DNA from: Sulfurimonas sp.
GTDB lineage: Bacteria > Campylobacterota > Campylobacteria > Campylobacterales > Sulfurimonadaceae
Direction: 5' to 3'
Assembly: GCA_027013295.1 (NCBI GenBank)
Contig: JALUXP010000087.1
Location: 1 to 48,598 of the forward strand
DNA: 48,598 nucleotides
The position numbers and the translations under genes were made by a program. Position 1 is the first letter of the stretch, and every line of letters starts with the position of its first letter. Shown one piece after another: positions 1 to 9,296 of this stretch. Below the pieces are notes generated by a model, which worked only from the letters and a program-made list of their open reading frames with translations, had not been told where the DNA came from and searched no databases.

Positions 1-1
1 T

Positions 2-106
2 GAGCTTATTGAGTCAGCTTCGAGTGTGAATGAAGATGGTGAGATAATTCCAACTGAAGATGAGAAAAAAGATGGTGTTGATGCACTAGAAGCACTGTTT
101 AATTAG
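2..106 (+). CDS. 3' end of an unidentified gene
   Basis: The first 35 codons of this frame run open from the window edge to a TAG. They encode an acidic tail (Glu/Asp-rich, ending in DALEALFN). The start and any domain lie outside the window, so no function can be given. It points toward the permease gene, with the REP-like palindromes between the two stop codons. Codon use and the acidic composition look like a real C-terminal tail rather than chance, but this is only moderately certain. Confidence 0.5.
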   Translation, partial: ELIESASSVNEDGEIIPTEDEKKDGVDALEALFN

Positions 107-128
107 TCCCATAAAAGAACAAAGTTAT

Positions 129-158
129 CTCGCTCCTAAGCTCCAACTTTGGAATCCA
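129..158 (+). repeat. REP-like palindrome, degenerate copy
   Basis: An imperfect palindrome matching the pattern CTCnTTCC-AAGCTCCA-CTT-GGAAT seen more perfectly at 1225-1255 (reverse strand). Several stem positions have decayed. With the opposite-facing copy at 193-223 it makes an inverted pair, the usual form of a REPIN. It lies between two convergent genes, which is the normal home of such repeats. Confidence 0.55.
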
Positions 159-192
159 TATATAAAAGTATCTGTTATTTGAAGACTTGTAT

Positions 193-223
193 GCGTTCCC
201 ATCGAGGACGATGGGAACGAGTT
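193..223 (-). repeat. REP-like palindrome, perfect 11-bp stem
   Basis: A perfect 11-bp inverted repeat (CGTTCCCATCG, loop AGGA, CGATGGGAACG; arms 194-204 and 209-219) followed by GAGTT. It shares the GCnTTCCCA...TGGGAAnGAGTT frame with 1225-1255, while the stem interior differs in a compensated way. There is no T-run on either side, so it is more likely a REP element than a classical terminator, although it sits just past the permease stop codon and could still halt transcription. Confidence 0.65.
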
Positions 224-224
224 A

Positions 225-1184
225 TTAGCCTCTTTTCATATATGGATTAAGTTTTAATAAAATTAAATCCGCAAACATATTTCCCACCAAAGTCAAAAAA
301 GCTGTTATCATCAGAGTACCCATAATGATGGGGTAATCTCTTGAGAGTGCAGACATAAAAAATAACTGTCCCATCCCATCAATACCAAAAATAGCCTCTA
401 AAATAACACTCCCACCAATGAGACCAGGGAGGGATAGACCAAGAAGTGTAACGATAGGTGGTAAAAGGTTTGGAAATATATAATGTCGTAACAAGATGCT
501 CTCACTTAGACCTCTTGCTTTTGCAAAATAGTAATAATCACTCTTGAGTATCTCTAAAGTAAGGGAACGAATATAGATGATCATGCTCCCTAAACCACCA
601 AATATTATCACACTTACAGGAAGAACTAGATGCCAAGCCATATCTGTATAGTAAGAGATGCCAACCTTAGGTTCGATAGAGTGAAGTCCTGCAATAGGAA
701 ACCAGTTTAAAGTGAGTGCAAAAAATATGATAAAAAGAAGTGCTAAATAAAAACTTGGCATTGAAAAAGAGACTAAAGATATTTGGCGGATGACATAATC
801 ACTCTTTTGTTCATAATGAAGTGCTGACTTTATCCCAAGGTACAAAGAGATGATAAAAACTGCGATTAGAGCACTTATATTCATACTCAGCGTAATAGGA
901 AGTCTCTTCAATATCTCGACACTCACCTCTTGCCCTGTTACAAACGAGATGCCAAAGTTAAGGGTTAAGATGTTGAGAGTCCAATCAATATATTGTTCAA
1001 AAAGGGGTTTATTAAGTCCATAGACCGCTTTGAGTGTTGCTATAGCTTCATCTGTCATATTTGGATTGAGCTCACCTGCATTTAAAAAAGAGTTTGGTGC
1101 TGCATGGATGGCTAAAAACGAGATAATAGAGATGAGTAGCAACATAAATGAGATATAAAAAAGTTTTTTTAAGAGGTTTTGCAT
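225..1184 (-). CDS. ABC transporter permease, DppB/OppB type
   Basis: Inner-membrane permease of an oligopeptide/nickel-type ABC importer (BPD_transp_1, DppB branch). The 319 residues show an N-terminal membrane segment near 10-28, a periplasmic loop with the family's GLNKPLFEQY-like stretch, five further hydrophobic segments, and the cytoplasmic EAA loop near residues 220-240 (ARGLSES...FPNLLPP), which docks the ATPase. Length is normal. No substrate-binding protein, second permease or ATPase lies next to it in the window; the upstream gene is a porin, so its partners must be encoded elsewhere or beyond the left edge. Peptides, nickel and related ligands are all possible substrates. Confidence 0.85.
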   Translation of the reverse strand: MQNLLKKLFYISFMLLLISIISFLAIHAAPNSFLNAGELNPNMTDEAIATLKAVYGLNKPLFEQYIDWTLNILTLNFGISFVTGQEVSVEILKRLPITLSMNISALIAVFIISLYLGIKSALHYEQKSDYVIRQISLVSFSMPSFYLALLFIIFFALTLNWFPIAGLHSIEPKVGISYYTDMAWHLVLPVSVIIFGGLGSMIIYIRSLTLEILKSDYYYFAKARGLSESILLRHYIFPNLLPPIVTLLGLSLPGLIGGSVILEAIFGIDGMGQLFFMSALSRDYPIIMGTLMITAFLTLVGNMFADLILLKLNPYMKRG

Positions 1185-1224
1185 GAAGCAATTATAACGA
1201 AATAGTGTTTATTTTATATTGATT

Positions 1225-1255
1225 GCATTCCCAAGCTGGAGCTTGGGAATGAGTT
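1225..1255 (-). repeat. REP-like palindrome, 12-bp stem
   Basis: Arms 1226-1237 (CATTCCCAAGCT) and 1240-1251 (AGCTTGGGAATG) pair perfectly around a GG, followed by AGTT. Same orientation and same outer bases as 193-223. It lies between the porin stop codon and the permease start codon, so it is within or just outside a possible porin-permease transcript. Confidence 0.65.
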
Positions 1256-1269
1256 AAGTAGCTCGAAAG

Positions 1270-2460
1270 TTAAAAATTATATTTTAAACTTGCTAAAACT
1301 ACGGCTTTAGCTGGATCGCTAGCCTTTAAAGTACCTTTTGGATCTCTATGAGCATAGACAAGTGTTGTGTCTAAGTTACCATAAGATTTTGCTAACTCAA
1401 AAGTAGTTTCTATGAGTCTGTTTTTGGTAGTATCAGAAGCATTTACATAATACACTGAGAAATCAAATAAATTAGCAACAGGAACATTTGCAGTTACATT
1501 GACAGTTTGCATATCTTGTGAACCTGCGATTGCTGTCCAGTAAGATTCTGTATAAAGTTTTGTATATCCCTCACCAGAAAGGTTTTTCGCAGAGAGATCT
1601 TTACCACCAGTTGATTTATTTTTACCAGTTTGGGAGTAAGATACGGTGAGACTAAAGGTGTCTTCCATAGCATAACCCAGTTTTAGAGCATATGCATTTG
1701 TATTGATATTAGAAGTGCCTGACATATTGGTTCCGCCAGTATATTGTGCCCCTAGAATGATCCCATCCATCTCATAATCAGCTTGAACCCAAACATCAGA
1801 TAAATAATTTACCACATTATAGTACCACGCTTGGAGTGTTAGGGATTTTAATGATTTATTGATAATCCCTCCTATGTAAGCACCATCATGGAATTTTGAG
1901 AAGTTTGTATTACCTTTTGTATTCATATTTGCAATAACCCAACCTGGATCTCCATTTTCAATAGCACCATTAGAACCACCAATATAAGCTGCAATTATAG
2001 TAGTGTCGGCAAGGTCATTGTTTCTTACCACTGCCGCTTCAAATGTATTGTAAGCAGCAGACCAAGTTTCAGTCCAAAGAAGAGGAGTATCTAAGGTCAT
2101 ACGACCTACAGTGGCATTTGTTTTTCCAACATCTGCAGAGATATTTAATGTATCCATCCAATAGGAATCATCTGTGGCATTTGTAGTTTCCCAACCTTTA
2201 GAGATAAGCTGACCTTGAAGACCCAGTGTTGATAAAACTGTTAGGTTTGCATTAGCTCTGACACCTTCTTGTATATCAGCACTAAGACCTAAACCCACTG
2301 TTGCTTGTCCTCGAGCTGTATCTTTGTTAAAGAGAGCCTTACCCGTATCATCTGCATAATAATAGAATCTAGCATCACCACTTGTTTTTATATTCTCAAA
2401 TGCGAATGCACTTGTACTCATTAGTAGTGCAGATACTAAACTTGATTTAATTAATTTCAT
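1270..2460 (-). CDS. Outer-membrane porin (Opr/MOMP-like)
   Basis: A 396-residue protein with a clear signal peptide (MKLIKSSLVSALLMSTSAFA, cleavage probably after AFA at residue 20) followed by alternating polar/hydrophobic strands, many Gly/Thr/Asn/Tyr residues and almost no cysteine. It ends in KYNF, the aromatic C-terminus needed for Bam-dependent insertion. This is the look of the OprD/Opr-type porins of Campylobacterota, trimeric or monomeric beta-barrels for small solutes. Substrate cannot be read from sequence. Purine-rich AAGGA lies about 13 bases before the ATG, a long spacing. The downstream permease could be a functional partner but nothing proves it. Confidence 0.8.
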   Translation of the reverse strand: MKLIKSSLVSALLMSTSAFAFENIKTSGDARFYYYADDTGKALFNKDTARGQATVGLGLSADIQEGVRANANLTVLSTLGLQGQLISKGWETTNATDDSYWMDTLNISADVGKTNATVGRMTLDTPLLWTETWSAAYNTFEAAVVRNNDLADTTIIAAYIGGSNGAIENGDPGWVIANMNTKGNTNFSKFHDGAYIGGIINKSLKSLTLQAWYYNVVNYLSDVWVQADYEMDGIILGAQYTGGTNMSGTSNINTNAYALKLGYAMEDTFSLTVSYSQTGKNKSTGGKDLSAKNLSGEGYTKLYTESYWTAIAGSQDMQTVNVTANVPVANLFDFSVYYVNASDTTKNRLIETTFELAKSYGNLDTTLVYAHRDPKGTLKASDPAKAVVLASLKYNF

Positions 2461-2542
2461 ATTTATGTTTATATTCCTTATGATTTGTTAGAAGTATTGT
2501 TACATAACTAAAATATATAATTGCACAAATAGTGATTAATAT

Positions 2543-3373
<831 letters not shown>

Positions 3374-3503
3374 TTAATTGTACTTTGTAAAAGGAAGGGA
3401 AACCCTCCATCTATTTATCACGCAAGCGGAACCAGTCCCGCTTACTACGCTAACACTAAGTTTCCTTCAGCAGGAAGCTCACGCAACTTGTTGCTTTAAA
3501 AAT

Positions 3504-4214
3504 TTATTTCTCTAAATCTTGTGCTATACGAATCATTTGGCAAAAATTCTCTACTGCCAAAGCTCCACTACCTACAAGGACACCATCTACACCTTCACAA
3601 GCTAAGATATCTTTTGCAGTGTCTATTTTGACACTTCCTCCATAAAGTAGAGGTGCTGATGATTTTTCTTTCAGTGCTAAATGTATCTTAGAGATATCTT
3701 CGAGTGTTGGAGTTAGTCCTGTACCTATAGCCCAAACAGGTTCATATGCTATGATAAGGTTTTCATAACTAGTATCAATACCCTCATACTGAAGTTCCAG
3801 ATACTTCATCATTACACCCTCACCCTCTTCTCTTATCTCAAGTGGTTCACCTACACAAAAAACTATCTTAAATCCTAAATTTTTATAGTAATGAAACTTT
3901 TCTACTAGAAGTGTTTGTGCTTCACCTAAAATATGTCTGCGTTCAGAATGCCCTATAAGTATAGTATTGATACTAAATTCTTCAAGTTGTTCGCTCCCTA
4001 TCTCACCAGTAAAAGCACCATTTTTTGCTGGGTAAGCGTTCTGAGCACCTTGATATATCTGACCAGCATGTACAGCTAAAGAGCTTTGTGCAGGAAATAC
4101 TAGAACTTCTTGCTTAACATTTGTCTTATCAAGAAAATTTTCTACATCCATAAGATAAGAAGATGTTTGTGCTCTTGTAAGGTTTGTTTTAAGATTTGAT
4201 GCAACTATCATCAT
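3504..4214 (-). CDS. tpiA: Triosephosphate isomerase
   Basis: Interconverts dihydroxyacetone phosphate and glyceraldehyde 3-phosphate. Catalytic residues are visible: Asn7/Lys9 (ASNLKTN), His89 in IGHSERR, and Glu158 in AYEPVWAIGTG; a GGSV phosphate-binding motif lies near the end. At 236 residues it is about 15 shorter than the usual enzyme, as is normal in Campylobacterota. The ATG follows directly on the pgk stop codon (TAG-ATG, no gap), so translation is probably coupled within gapA-pgk-tpiA. Confidence 0.96.
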   Translation of the reverse strand: MMIVASNLKTNLTRAQTSSYLMDVENFLDKTNVKQEVLVFPAQSSLAVHAGQIYQGAQNAYPAKNGAFTGEIGSEQLEEFSINTILIGHSERRHILGEAQTLLVEKFHYYKNLGFKIVFCVGEPLEIREEGEGVMMKYLELQYEGIDTSYENLIIAYEPVWAIGTGLTPTLEDISKIHLALKEKSSAPLLYGGSVKIDTAKDILACEGVDGVLVGSGALAVENFCQMIRIAQDLEK

Positions 4215-5408
4215 CTATCCTATCACTAAAGGTGCAACACCAGGTAGGATTTTACCCTCTAAAAGTTCCAGAGAAGCACCACCACCAGTAGAGATAAAAC
4301 TCATCTCTTCGTCGATGCCTACGCGTTGTACAAGGTCTGCAGTATCTCCACCACCAACAACTGTAGTTGCGTAAGAATCAGCAACAAAATGTGCTATCTT
4401 CGTTGAGCCGCGTGCATATTTTTCCATCTCATAAACACCCATCGGTCCGTTCCATAAAATGGTCTGAACATCACCTAAACCCTCACGATAAAGTCTTACA
4501 GTTGCAGGACCAATATCTAGTCCCATCCAATTATGAGGTATCTCTTGTGCTGTCGTTATCTTGATAACTGAATCAGCTGAAAATTTTTCTGCAGCAACAA
4601 CATCTACAGGTAGGTAAAATTTAACACCTAGTTTTTTTGCCTCATCCATAATATGTTGTGCATCATTGAGTAAATCATCCTCAACTAAAGAAGCCCCTAT
4701 ATCATAGCCTAACTGCTTTAAAAATGTAAAAGCCATACCACCACCAATAAAGACTTTATCTACTTTTGGAAGTAGATTAACAAGGGCTTCTAATTTGCCC
4801 GAGACTTTTGAACCACCAACGATGGCTGCAAATGGGCGAACAGGTTCATTAATAAGTTTTCCAAAAAACTGAATCTCACGCTGAAGTAAAAAGCCTGCTG
4901 CTTTTTTATCTTTTGCAAAAAAATGTGTAATACCCTCTACAGATGCATGTGCACGATGCGATACACCAAAGGCATCATTGATATAAAATTCTGCCATAGC
5001 AGCTAAATTCTGAGCCAATGTAGCATCATTTTGTGTCTCACCAACTTCAAATCTTAGATTTTCAAGCAAAAGAACTTCACAACATTCAAGTTTTTTAACT
5101 TTATCCATAGCATCTTCACCCACAACATCAGAAGCTAAAGCTATCTCTCTTTTAAGTAGATGGTGCAATCTTCTTGCTATTGGTGCGAGGCTGTATTTTT
5201 CATCAATTCCACCTTTTGGACGCCCAAAGTGAGAAGCTAGAATAACCGCACAGTCTTGATCTAAACAATAGTTAATAGTTGAAAGAGCAGAACGAATGCG
5301 TCTATCATCAGAGATATTTCCAAACTCATCCATGGGGACATTAAAATCACAACGGATAAAAACTTTTTTCCTAGTTAAATCTAAATTTTTTATGTTTAAG
5401 AGTTCCAA
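4215..5408 (-). CDS. pgk: Phosphoglycerate kinase
   Basis: Transfers phosphate between 1,3-bisphosphoglycerate and ADP in glycolysis/gluconeogenesis. 397 residues, normal length. The N-domain start with FIRCDFNVP and ASHFGRPKG binds the phosphoglycerate; [10 protein letters not shown] opens the nucleotide domain; the C-terminal GGGDTADLV and [13 protein letters not shown] motifs bind ATP and the phosphates. Eight bases separate it from gapA upstream and none from tpiA downstream, so the three form one operon. Confidence 0.97.
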   Translation of the reverse strand: MELLNIKNLDLTRKKVFIRCDFNVPMDEFGNISDDRRIRSALSTINYCLDQDCAVILASHFGRPKGGIDEKYSLAPIARRLHHLLKREIALASDVVGEDAMDKVKKLECCEVLLLENLRFEVGETQNDATLAQNLAAMAEFYINDAFGVSHRAHASVEGITHFFAKDKKAAGFLLQREIQFFGKLINEPVRPFAAIVGGSKVSGKLEALVNLLPKVDKVFIGGGMAFTFLKQLGYDIGASLVEDDLLNDAQHIMDEAKKLGVKFYLPVDVVAAEKFSADSVIKITTAQEIPHNWMGLDIGPATVRLYREGLGDVQTILWNGPMGVYEMEKYARGSTKIAHFVADSYATTVVGGGDTADLVQRVGIDEEMSFISTGGGASLELLEGKILPGVAPLVIG

Positions 5409-5416
5409 ATTTTTCC

Positions 5417-6418
5417 CTATTTGCTAATGTGTAGTGCCATATCGATCAATCGTGTTGAGTATCCCCACTCATTGTCATACCAAGCCATAATTTTGATCAT
5501 ATCTCCACCAATAACTTGAGTTAAATCCTCAGCTACGATAGAACTATATGCACAACCTACAAAATCTTGGGATACTCTCATCTCTTTATCTATAAGCAGA
5601 AGTCCCCTCAAGTTAGTCTCGGCAGCCTTGTTAAAAACTGCTGTAACTTCCTCTTTTGTCGTCTGTTTACTCACAACTACATTGAGATCTACCATAGAGA
5701 CATCGGGAGTTGGAACACGAACAGATTGACCGTGCAGCTTCCCTTTGAGTTGTGGCATAACAAGAGATATAGCTTTTGCAGCACCAGTTGTCGTCGGTAT
5801 CATATTGATAGCACCTGCCCTTGCACGGCGTTTGTCTTTTGAGTGTTTTACATCTAAAATATTTTGATCATTTGTATATGAGTGGATCGTTGTCATAAGA
5901 CCTTTTTGTATCCCAAAAGCATCATCGAGTACCTTTGCTACAGGTCCTAAACAGTTTGTAGTACATGATGCATTAGAGATTATCTTTTGTCCAGCATATA
6001 ACTCTTCATTGACACCCATGACAAAGGTATCTGTTTGCGTGTCTTTTGATGGTGCTGAAAACAAAACTTTTTCTACACCATTGTCGATGTGAACTTGTGC
6101 TGAGTCTTGTGTCAAAAAGACACCAGTACACTCTAAGACCATATCAGCACCATACTCTGCAAATTTTAAGTTTTTAGGGTCACGGTCATTAAAAATACGA
6201 ATCCGTTGTCCATCTATCTCAATATTTTCATCATCAATTTGTTCCACCTCATTTTGAAATGCCCCATGAACTGAATCATTTTTTAAAAGATACAGCATCA
6301 TATCCATACTTGCCATATCGTTAATCGCAACAATCTCTACATCGTCTCTCGTTGCAGCGATTCTTGCCACACAACGACCTATTCTACCAAATCCGTTAAT
6401 TGCTATTTTAAGTGCCAA
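5417..6418 (-). CDS. gapA: Glyceraldehyde-3-phosphate dehydrogenase
   Basis: Oxidises and phosphorylates glyceraldehyde 3-phosphate with NAD(P)+. 333 residues: the Rossmann start INGFGRIGR at 7-15, catalytic Cys152 in [12 protein letters not shown], and the C-terminal WYDNEWGYS. An Asp (IND, position 34) after the second beta strand favours NAD+. First gene of the gapA-pgk-tpiA operon; a 63-base divergent intergenic region separates it from nadD and must hold both promoters. Confidence 0.97.
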   Translation of the reverse strand: MALKIAINGFGRIGRCVARIAATRDDVEIVAINDMASMDMMLYLLKNDSVHGAFQNEVEQIDDENIEIDGQRIRIFNDRDPKNLKFAEYGADMVLECTGVFLTQDSAQVHIDNGVEKVLFSAPSKDTQTDTFVMGVNEELYAGQKIISNASCTTNCLGPVAKVLDDAFGIQKGLMTTIHSYTNDQNILDVKHSKDKRRARAGAINMIPTTTGAAKAISLVMPQLKGKLHGQSVRVPTPDVSMVDLNVVVSKQTTKEEVTAVFNKAAETNLRGLLLIDKEMRVSQDFVGCAYSSIVAEDLTQVIGGDMIKIMAWYDNEWGYSTRLIDMALHISK

Positions 6419-6466
6419 AATAATATCCTCTAGAATAAAAATTGGGTAATTTTATCGAAACTTAGC

Positions 6467-6472
6467 TATAAT
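6467..6472 (+). promoter_or_regulatory. -10 box for nadD, suggesting a leaderless mRNA
   Basis: A perfect TATAAT with only nine bases between it and the nadD ATG. A start point at the normal distance would leave a 5' leader of about two or three bases. No Shine-Dalgarno sequence is present in the preceding 20 bases. There is no good -35 box, which is usual for the Campylobacterota housekeeping sigma factor. Confidence 0.6.
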
Positions 6473-6481
6473 TCGTATTAA

Positions 6482-6988
6482 ATGAAGACTGTAGCATTTT
6501 TTGGAGGTTCTTTTGACCCTCCCCATATCGGACACAAAGCTGTTGTGAAGGCCGCTCTGAATTTAAAAGATGTTCAAAAAGTGATAGTAATGCCTACCTA
6601 TTTGAGCCCTTTTAAATCGTCTTCTTATTATAGTGCTCATAAGCGATATAATTTATTGAAAAAGATGTTCAAAGATTATAATGATGTAGAAATTTCTCGT
6701 TTTGAGATAGATAAAAAGGAAAAAGTAGCTTCTATTGTCAGTGTGTTACACCTTTTAAAAAGCTACTCTAAGATCTATCTTATCATAGGCGCTGATAATT
6801 TAACCTCATTACAAAACTGGCATCGGTATCAAGAATTAGAACAAAAAGTTACCTTTGTTATCGCGCAAAGAGATGGTATTTTAATACCCAAGAGTTATTT
6901 AACACTCGACATAGATGAAGATATCTCATCTACACATATTCGAAAAAAACAGGAGCAAAAGTATTGCAAAATAGAATTAAACACATAA
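6482..6988 (+). CDS. nadD: Nicotinate-nucleotide adenylyltransferase
   Basis: Makes deamido-NAD from nicotinate mononucleotide and ATP in NAD synthesis. The nucleotidyltransferase signatures are present: GGSFDPPHIGH at 8-18 and SSTHIRK near the C-terminus. 168 residues is short for the family (about 180-210), with a clipped C-terminus. The last 25 bases overlap rsfS, so the two are translationally coupled. The lack of any ribosome-binding site before the ATG is discussed as a finding. Confidence 0.93.
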   Translation: MKTVAFFGGSFDPPHIGHKAVVKAALNLKDVQKVIVMPTYLSPFKSSSYYSAHKRYNLLKKMFKDYNDVEISRFEIDKKEKVASIVSVLHLLKSYSKIYLIIGADNLTSLQNWHRYQELEQKVTFVIAQRDGILIPKSYLTLDIDEDISSTHIRKKQEQKYCKIELNT

Positions 6989-7290
6989 CAGATGTACTCG
7001 ATACAAACAAAGCAGAAAAAATCGAGGTTTTTGACCTTCGAGAAAAAAATTACATAGTTGACTATGCTATTATCGCTTCTTCATTAGGGAGTAGGCATAC
7101 ACTTGCGCTTCTTGACCACCTAAAAAAGGGGATTAAGGATAAAGAAATCTTCAACAATGTAGAGGAGAGTGGAGACTGGGTTGTCATCGACCTTGGTGAT
7201 ATTCTCATCCATATCATGACACCCGAGTACCGTGAAAAGTATGATATGGAAAGTTTTTTAAGTGAGCTTGGAGACCCTAAAAATCAGTAA
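6964..7290 (+). CDS. rsfS: Ribosomal silencing factor RsfS
   Basis: RsfS/Iojap-family protein that binds ribosomal protein L14 and blocks subunit joining when nutrients are scarce. 108 residues with the conserved pattern IEVFDLREKN, DYAIIASSLGSRH, and ESGDWVVIDLGDILIHIMTPEYREKYD. It starts with TTG; AGGAG eight bases upstream, inside nadD, supports that start. The nadD-rsfS order is common in bacteria. It ends two bases before the convergent transglycosylase gene. Confidence 0.94.
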   Translation: MQNRIKHITDVLDTNKAEKIEVFDLREKNYIVDYAIIASSLGSRHTLALLDHLKKGIKDKEIFNNVEESGDWVVIDLGDILIHIMTPEYREKYDMESFLSELGDPKNQ

Positions 7291-7292
7291 TT

Positions 7293-8870
7293 TTATCTTT
7301 TAATTTTATCTTTATTTGCCATCTTAGCTATCTCTTTGAGCTCGTTAGCTTTAGCATCTTTCATCTTTTGGGTAAGTTTGGCTCTAAAAGCCTCTTGCTC
7401 TTTGAAAACTTTTGCTTTTTCAGCCTCTTGCTCTTTTAAAATTTTCTCTTTCTTTTTTTCTTTCTCCATCTTCTGTAAAATATCTTTATAATCATATATA
7501 GACTCAACATATCGAACAGGTTCACTTCCTCTTGCATAACCATATTTTACTGTACGGTAATATCTTTTTTGAGAGAGAAGTGGCAATGTAACTTTCAAAT
7601 CAGACCAGATATTTTCATTGAGACCAAACTTTTTTGCTAATTTTCTAGCATCTCTTACATGCCCCATTCCAATATTGTATGCAGCGAGTGCAAATTTAAG
7701 TCTATCCTCTCCCTCTACCTCTTTTGGAACATAACGCAACATTTGCTTAAGATGTCTTGTCCCACCCATCACACTTTGTTTGGGTGAGAGTCTATTTTTT
7801 ACACCTAGCATTTTTGCTGTTGAGAGTGTGAGCATCATAAGACCACGCACCCCTGTAAAACTTTTTGCCCTTGGATTCCAGTGAGATTCCTGATAAGATT
7901 GGGCCGCAATGAGTTCCCAAGGTACATCATATTTCTTGGCTGCTTGTTTGAAATATTTTTCATATTTGTAAAGTCTTGATTTAATTCTCTTGTAAAACAT
8001 TTTTGTATCATAATAATCAAAAAATAAAATATAACTATAGTAATGGTCTTTTAAAGCCGCCATTTTTCCACTCTGGTTAAAACTATTGAGCCATGAGTAC
8101 ATATCGGCTTCTAGTTCTTTAGAATTTGGTGTCAATACCCAAGCAAGTTGTTCTCTATCACCTACAGTAAAGGCTAAAGCCAGATCCGTAAAATAGCGTA
8201 AGTTTAAAGAGTATATATGCGAATCCGCTATGGTACAATCAATCTTGTGGGACGCAACCTGTTCTAGAAGTTCTTCAGTGGAGTATTCAGAAGTATAAGT
8301 TGCATTTATCTCATTACCCTCAGCTATGAGTCTCTCGATGGTTTCACTATAGCTTGTATCTTTTCCAACTGTGATTTTAAGTCCAACTAAGTCCTCCTCA
8401 TCTCTAGGAAATTTACCACTCCCTATCATCCCTCTATAGCAGATAACTTGTTGCTGTACTTCATAATATGATGGTCCAAAATTGAACTCTTTTGTTCTAT
8501 GAGGAGTTTTAGTGAGAGATGCAGATATAATATTGTACTTAGGGTCTTTACTGAGATGCACAGCTTCTTGCGTAGTATTTGCTGTCGTAATATTTAACTC
8601 TACACCTAGATGTGTGGCATATGCGGTTAAAAGGTCATACTCAAAACCTTGTGGCCCATCCACCCCCAGATAATATGTAGTTGGAGAATTGAGCAATACA
8701 ACATTGAGTGTTTTACTTTTTTTTATTTTACTTAGCAAAGAGGGTGCTTCTATTTTATGCCCCGGTTTATAAGCACTATGACTTAACCAACCAAAAATAA
8801 AAAATGAGATTGGAAATAATATAAATAAAACGAACTTTATCCGTTTTCTAAGACTCATTAATTTTTTCAT
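7293..8870 (-). CDS. mltF: MltF-type membrane-bound lytic murein transglycosylase
   Basis: Cleaves peptidoglycan glycan strands with anhydromuropeptide formation. The 525 residues have an N-terminal membrane anchor at about 12-30, a periplasmic solute-binding type 3 domain at about 50-285, and a lysozyme-like SLT domain at about 300-450 with the catalytic Glu328 in QSYQESHW, plus the GVRGLMMLT and AAYNIGMGH motifs. The tail (about 455-525) is a Lys/Glu-rich predicted coiled coil with a repeated KEQEA-KAK unit, an addition not found in E. coli MltF. The N-terminus is a signal anchor rather than a lipobox. Convergent with rsfS. Confidence 0.88.
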   Translation of the reverse strand: MKKLMSLRKRIKFVLFILFPISFFIFGWLSHSAYKPGHKIEAPSLLSKIKKSKTLNVVLLNSPTTYYLGVDGPQGFEYDLLTAYATHLGVELNITTANTTQEAVHLSKDPKYNIISASLTKTPHRTKEFNFGPSYYEVQQQVICYRGMIGSGKFPRDEEDLVGLKITVGKDTSYSETIERLIAEGNEINATYTSEYSTEELLEQVASHKIDCTIADSHIYSLNLRYFTDLALAFTVGDREQLAWVLTPNSKELEADMYSWLNSFNQSGKMAALKDHYYSYILFFDYYDTKMFYKRIKSRLYKYEKYFKQAAKKYDVPWELIAAQSYQESHWNPRAKSFTGVRGLMMLTLSTAKMLGVKNRLSPKQSVMGGTRHLKQMLRYVPKEVEGEDRLKFALAAYNIGMGHVRDARKLAKKFGLNENIWSDLKVTLPLLSQKRYYRTVKYGYARGSEPVRYVESIYDYKDILQKMEKEKKKEKILKEQEAEKAKVFKEQEAFRAKLTQKMKDAKANELKEIAKMANKDKIKR

Positions 8871-9038
8871 GAGTATTAGTGTACTACATTCATCTTATGC
8901 AAATATAAAACGGTTTACAAAGTCTATTGAAGTGTATTAGCAAAAAAATAATAATTTTAAAAAAAAGTAAAGCATTATTTAGATATAAATCTGCTATAAA
9001 AATTTTAAACAATATTTTAGAAAATACAAGGTTAGCAA

Positions 9039-9293
9039 ATGGCACTTTTAATAAATGATGAATGTATAGCTTGCGATGCATGTAGGGAAGAATGTCCTAC
9101 TACGGCTATAGAAGAAGGTGACCCTATATACTATATAGATCCCGATAGATGTATAGAATGTGTAACAGTATATGATGAACCAGCATGTATTTCTGTTTGT
9201 CCTGTTGATTGTATAGTGCTAGACAAAGATAATGTAGAATCAATTACAGAACTACAATTTAAGTATAAAACGATTTTAGCAGAAGTAGAATAA
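9039..9293 (+). CDS. 2[4Fe-4S] ferredoxin, YfhL/Alvin type
   Basis: A small electron carrier of 84 residues. The first cluster is bound by C9-x2-C12-x2-C15 plus a later Cys and the second by C38-x2-C41-x8-C50-x3-C54-P; C19-P and C58 complete the two sets. The eight-residue insert between the second-cluster cysteines and the C-terminal helix are marks of the Allochromatium (YfhL) type with low-potential clusters. AAGG lies seven bases before the ATG. It is followed after three bases by ppx, so they are likely cotranscribed, although a functional link is unknown. Confidence 0.92.
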   Translation: MALLINDECIACDACREECPTTAIEEGDPIYYIDPDRCIECVTVYDEPACISVCPVDCIVLDKDNVESITELQFKYKTILAEVE

Positions 9294-9296
9294 AGC

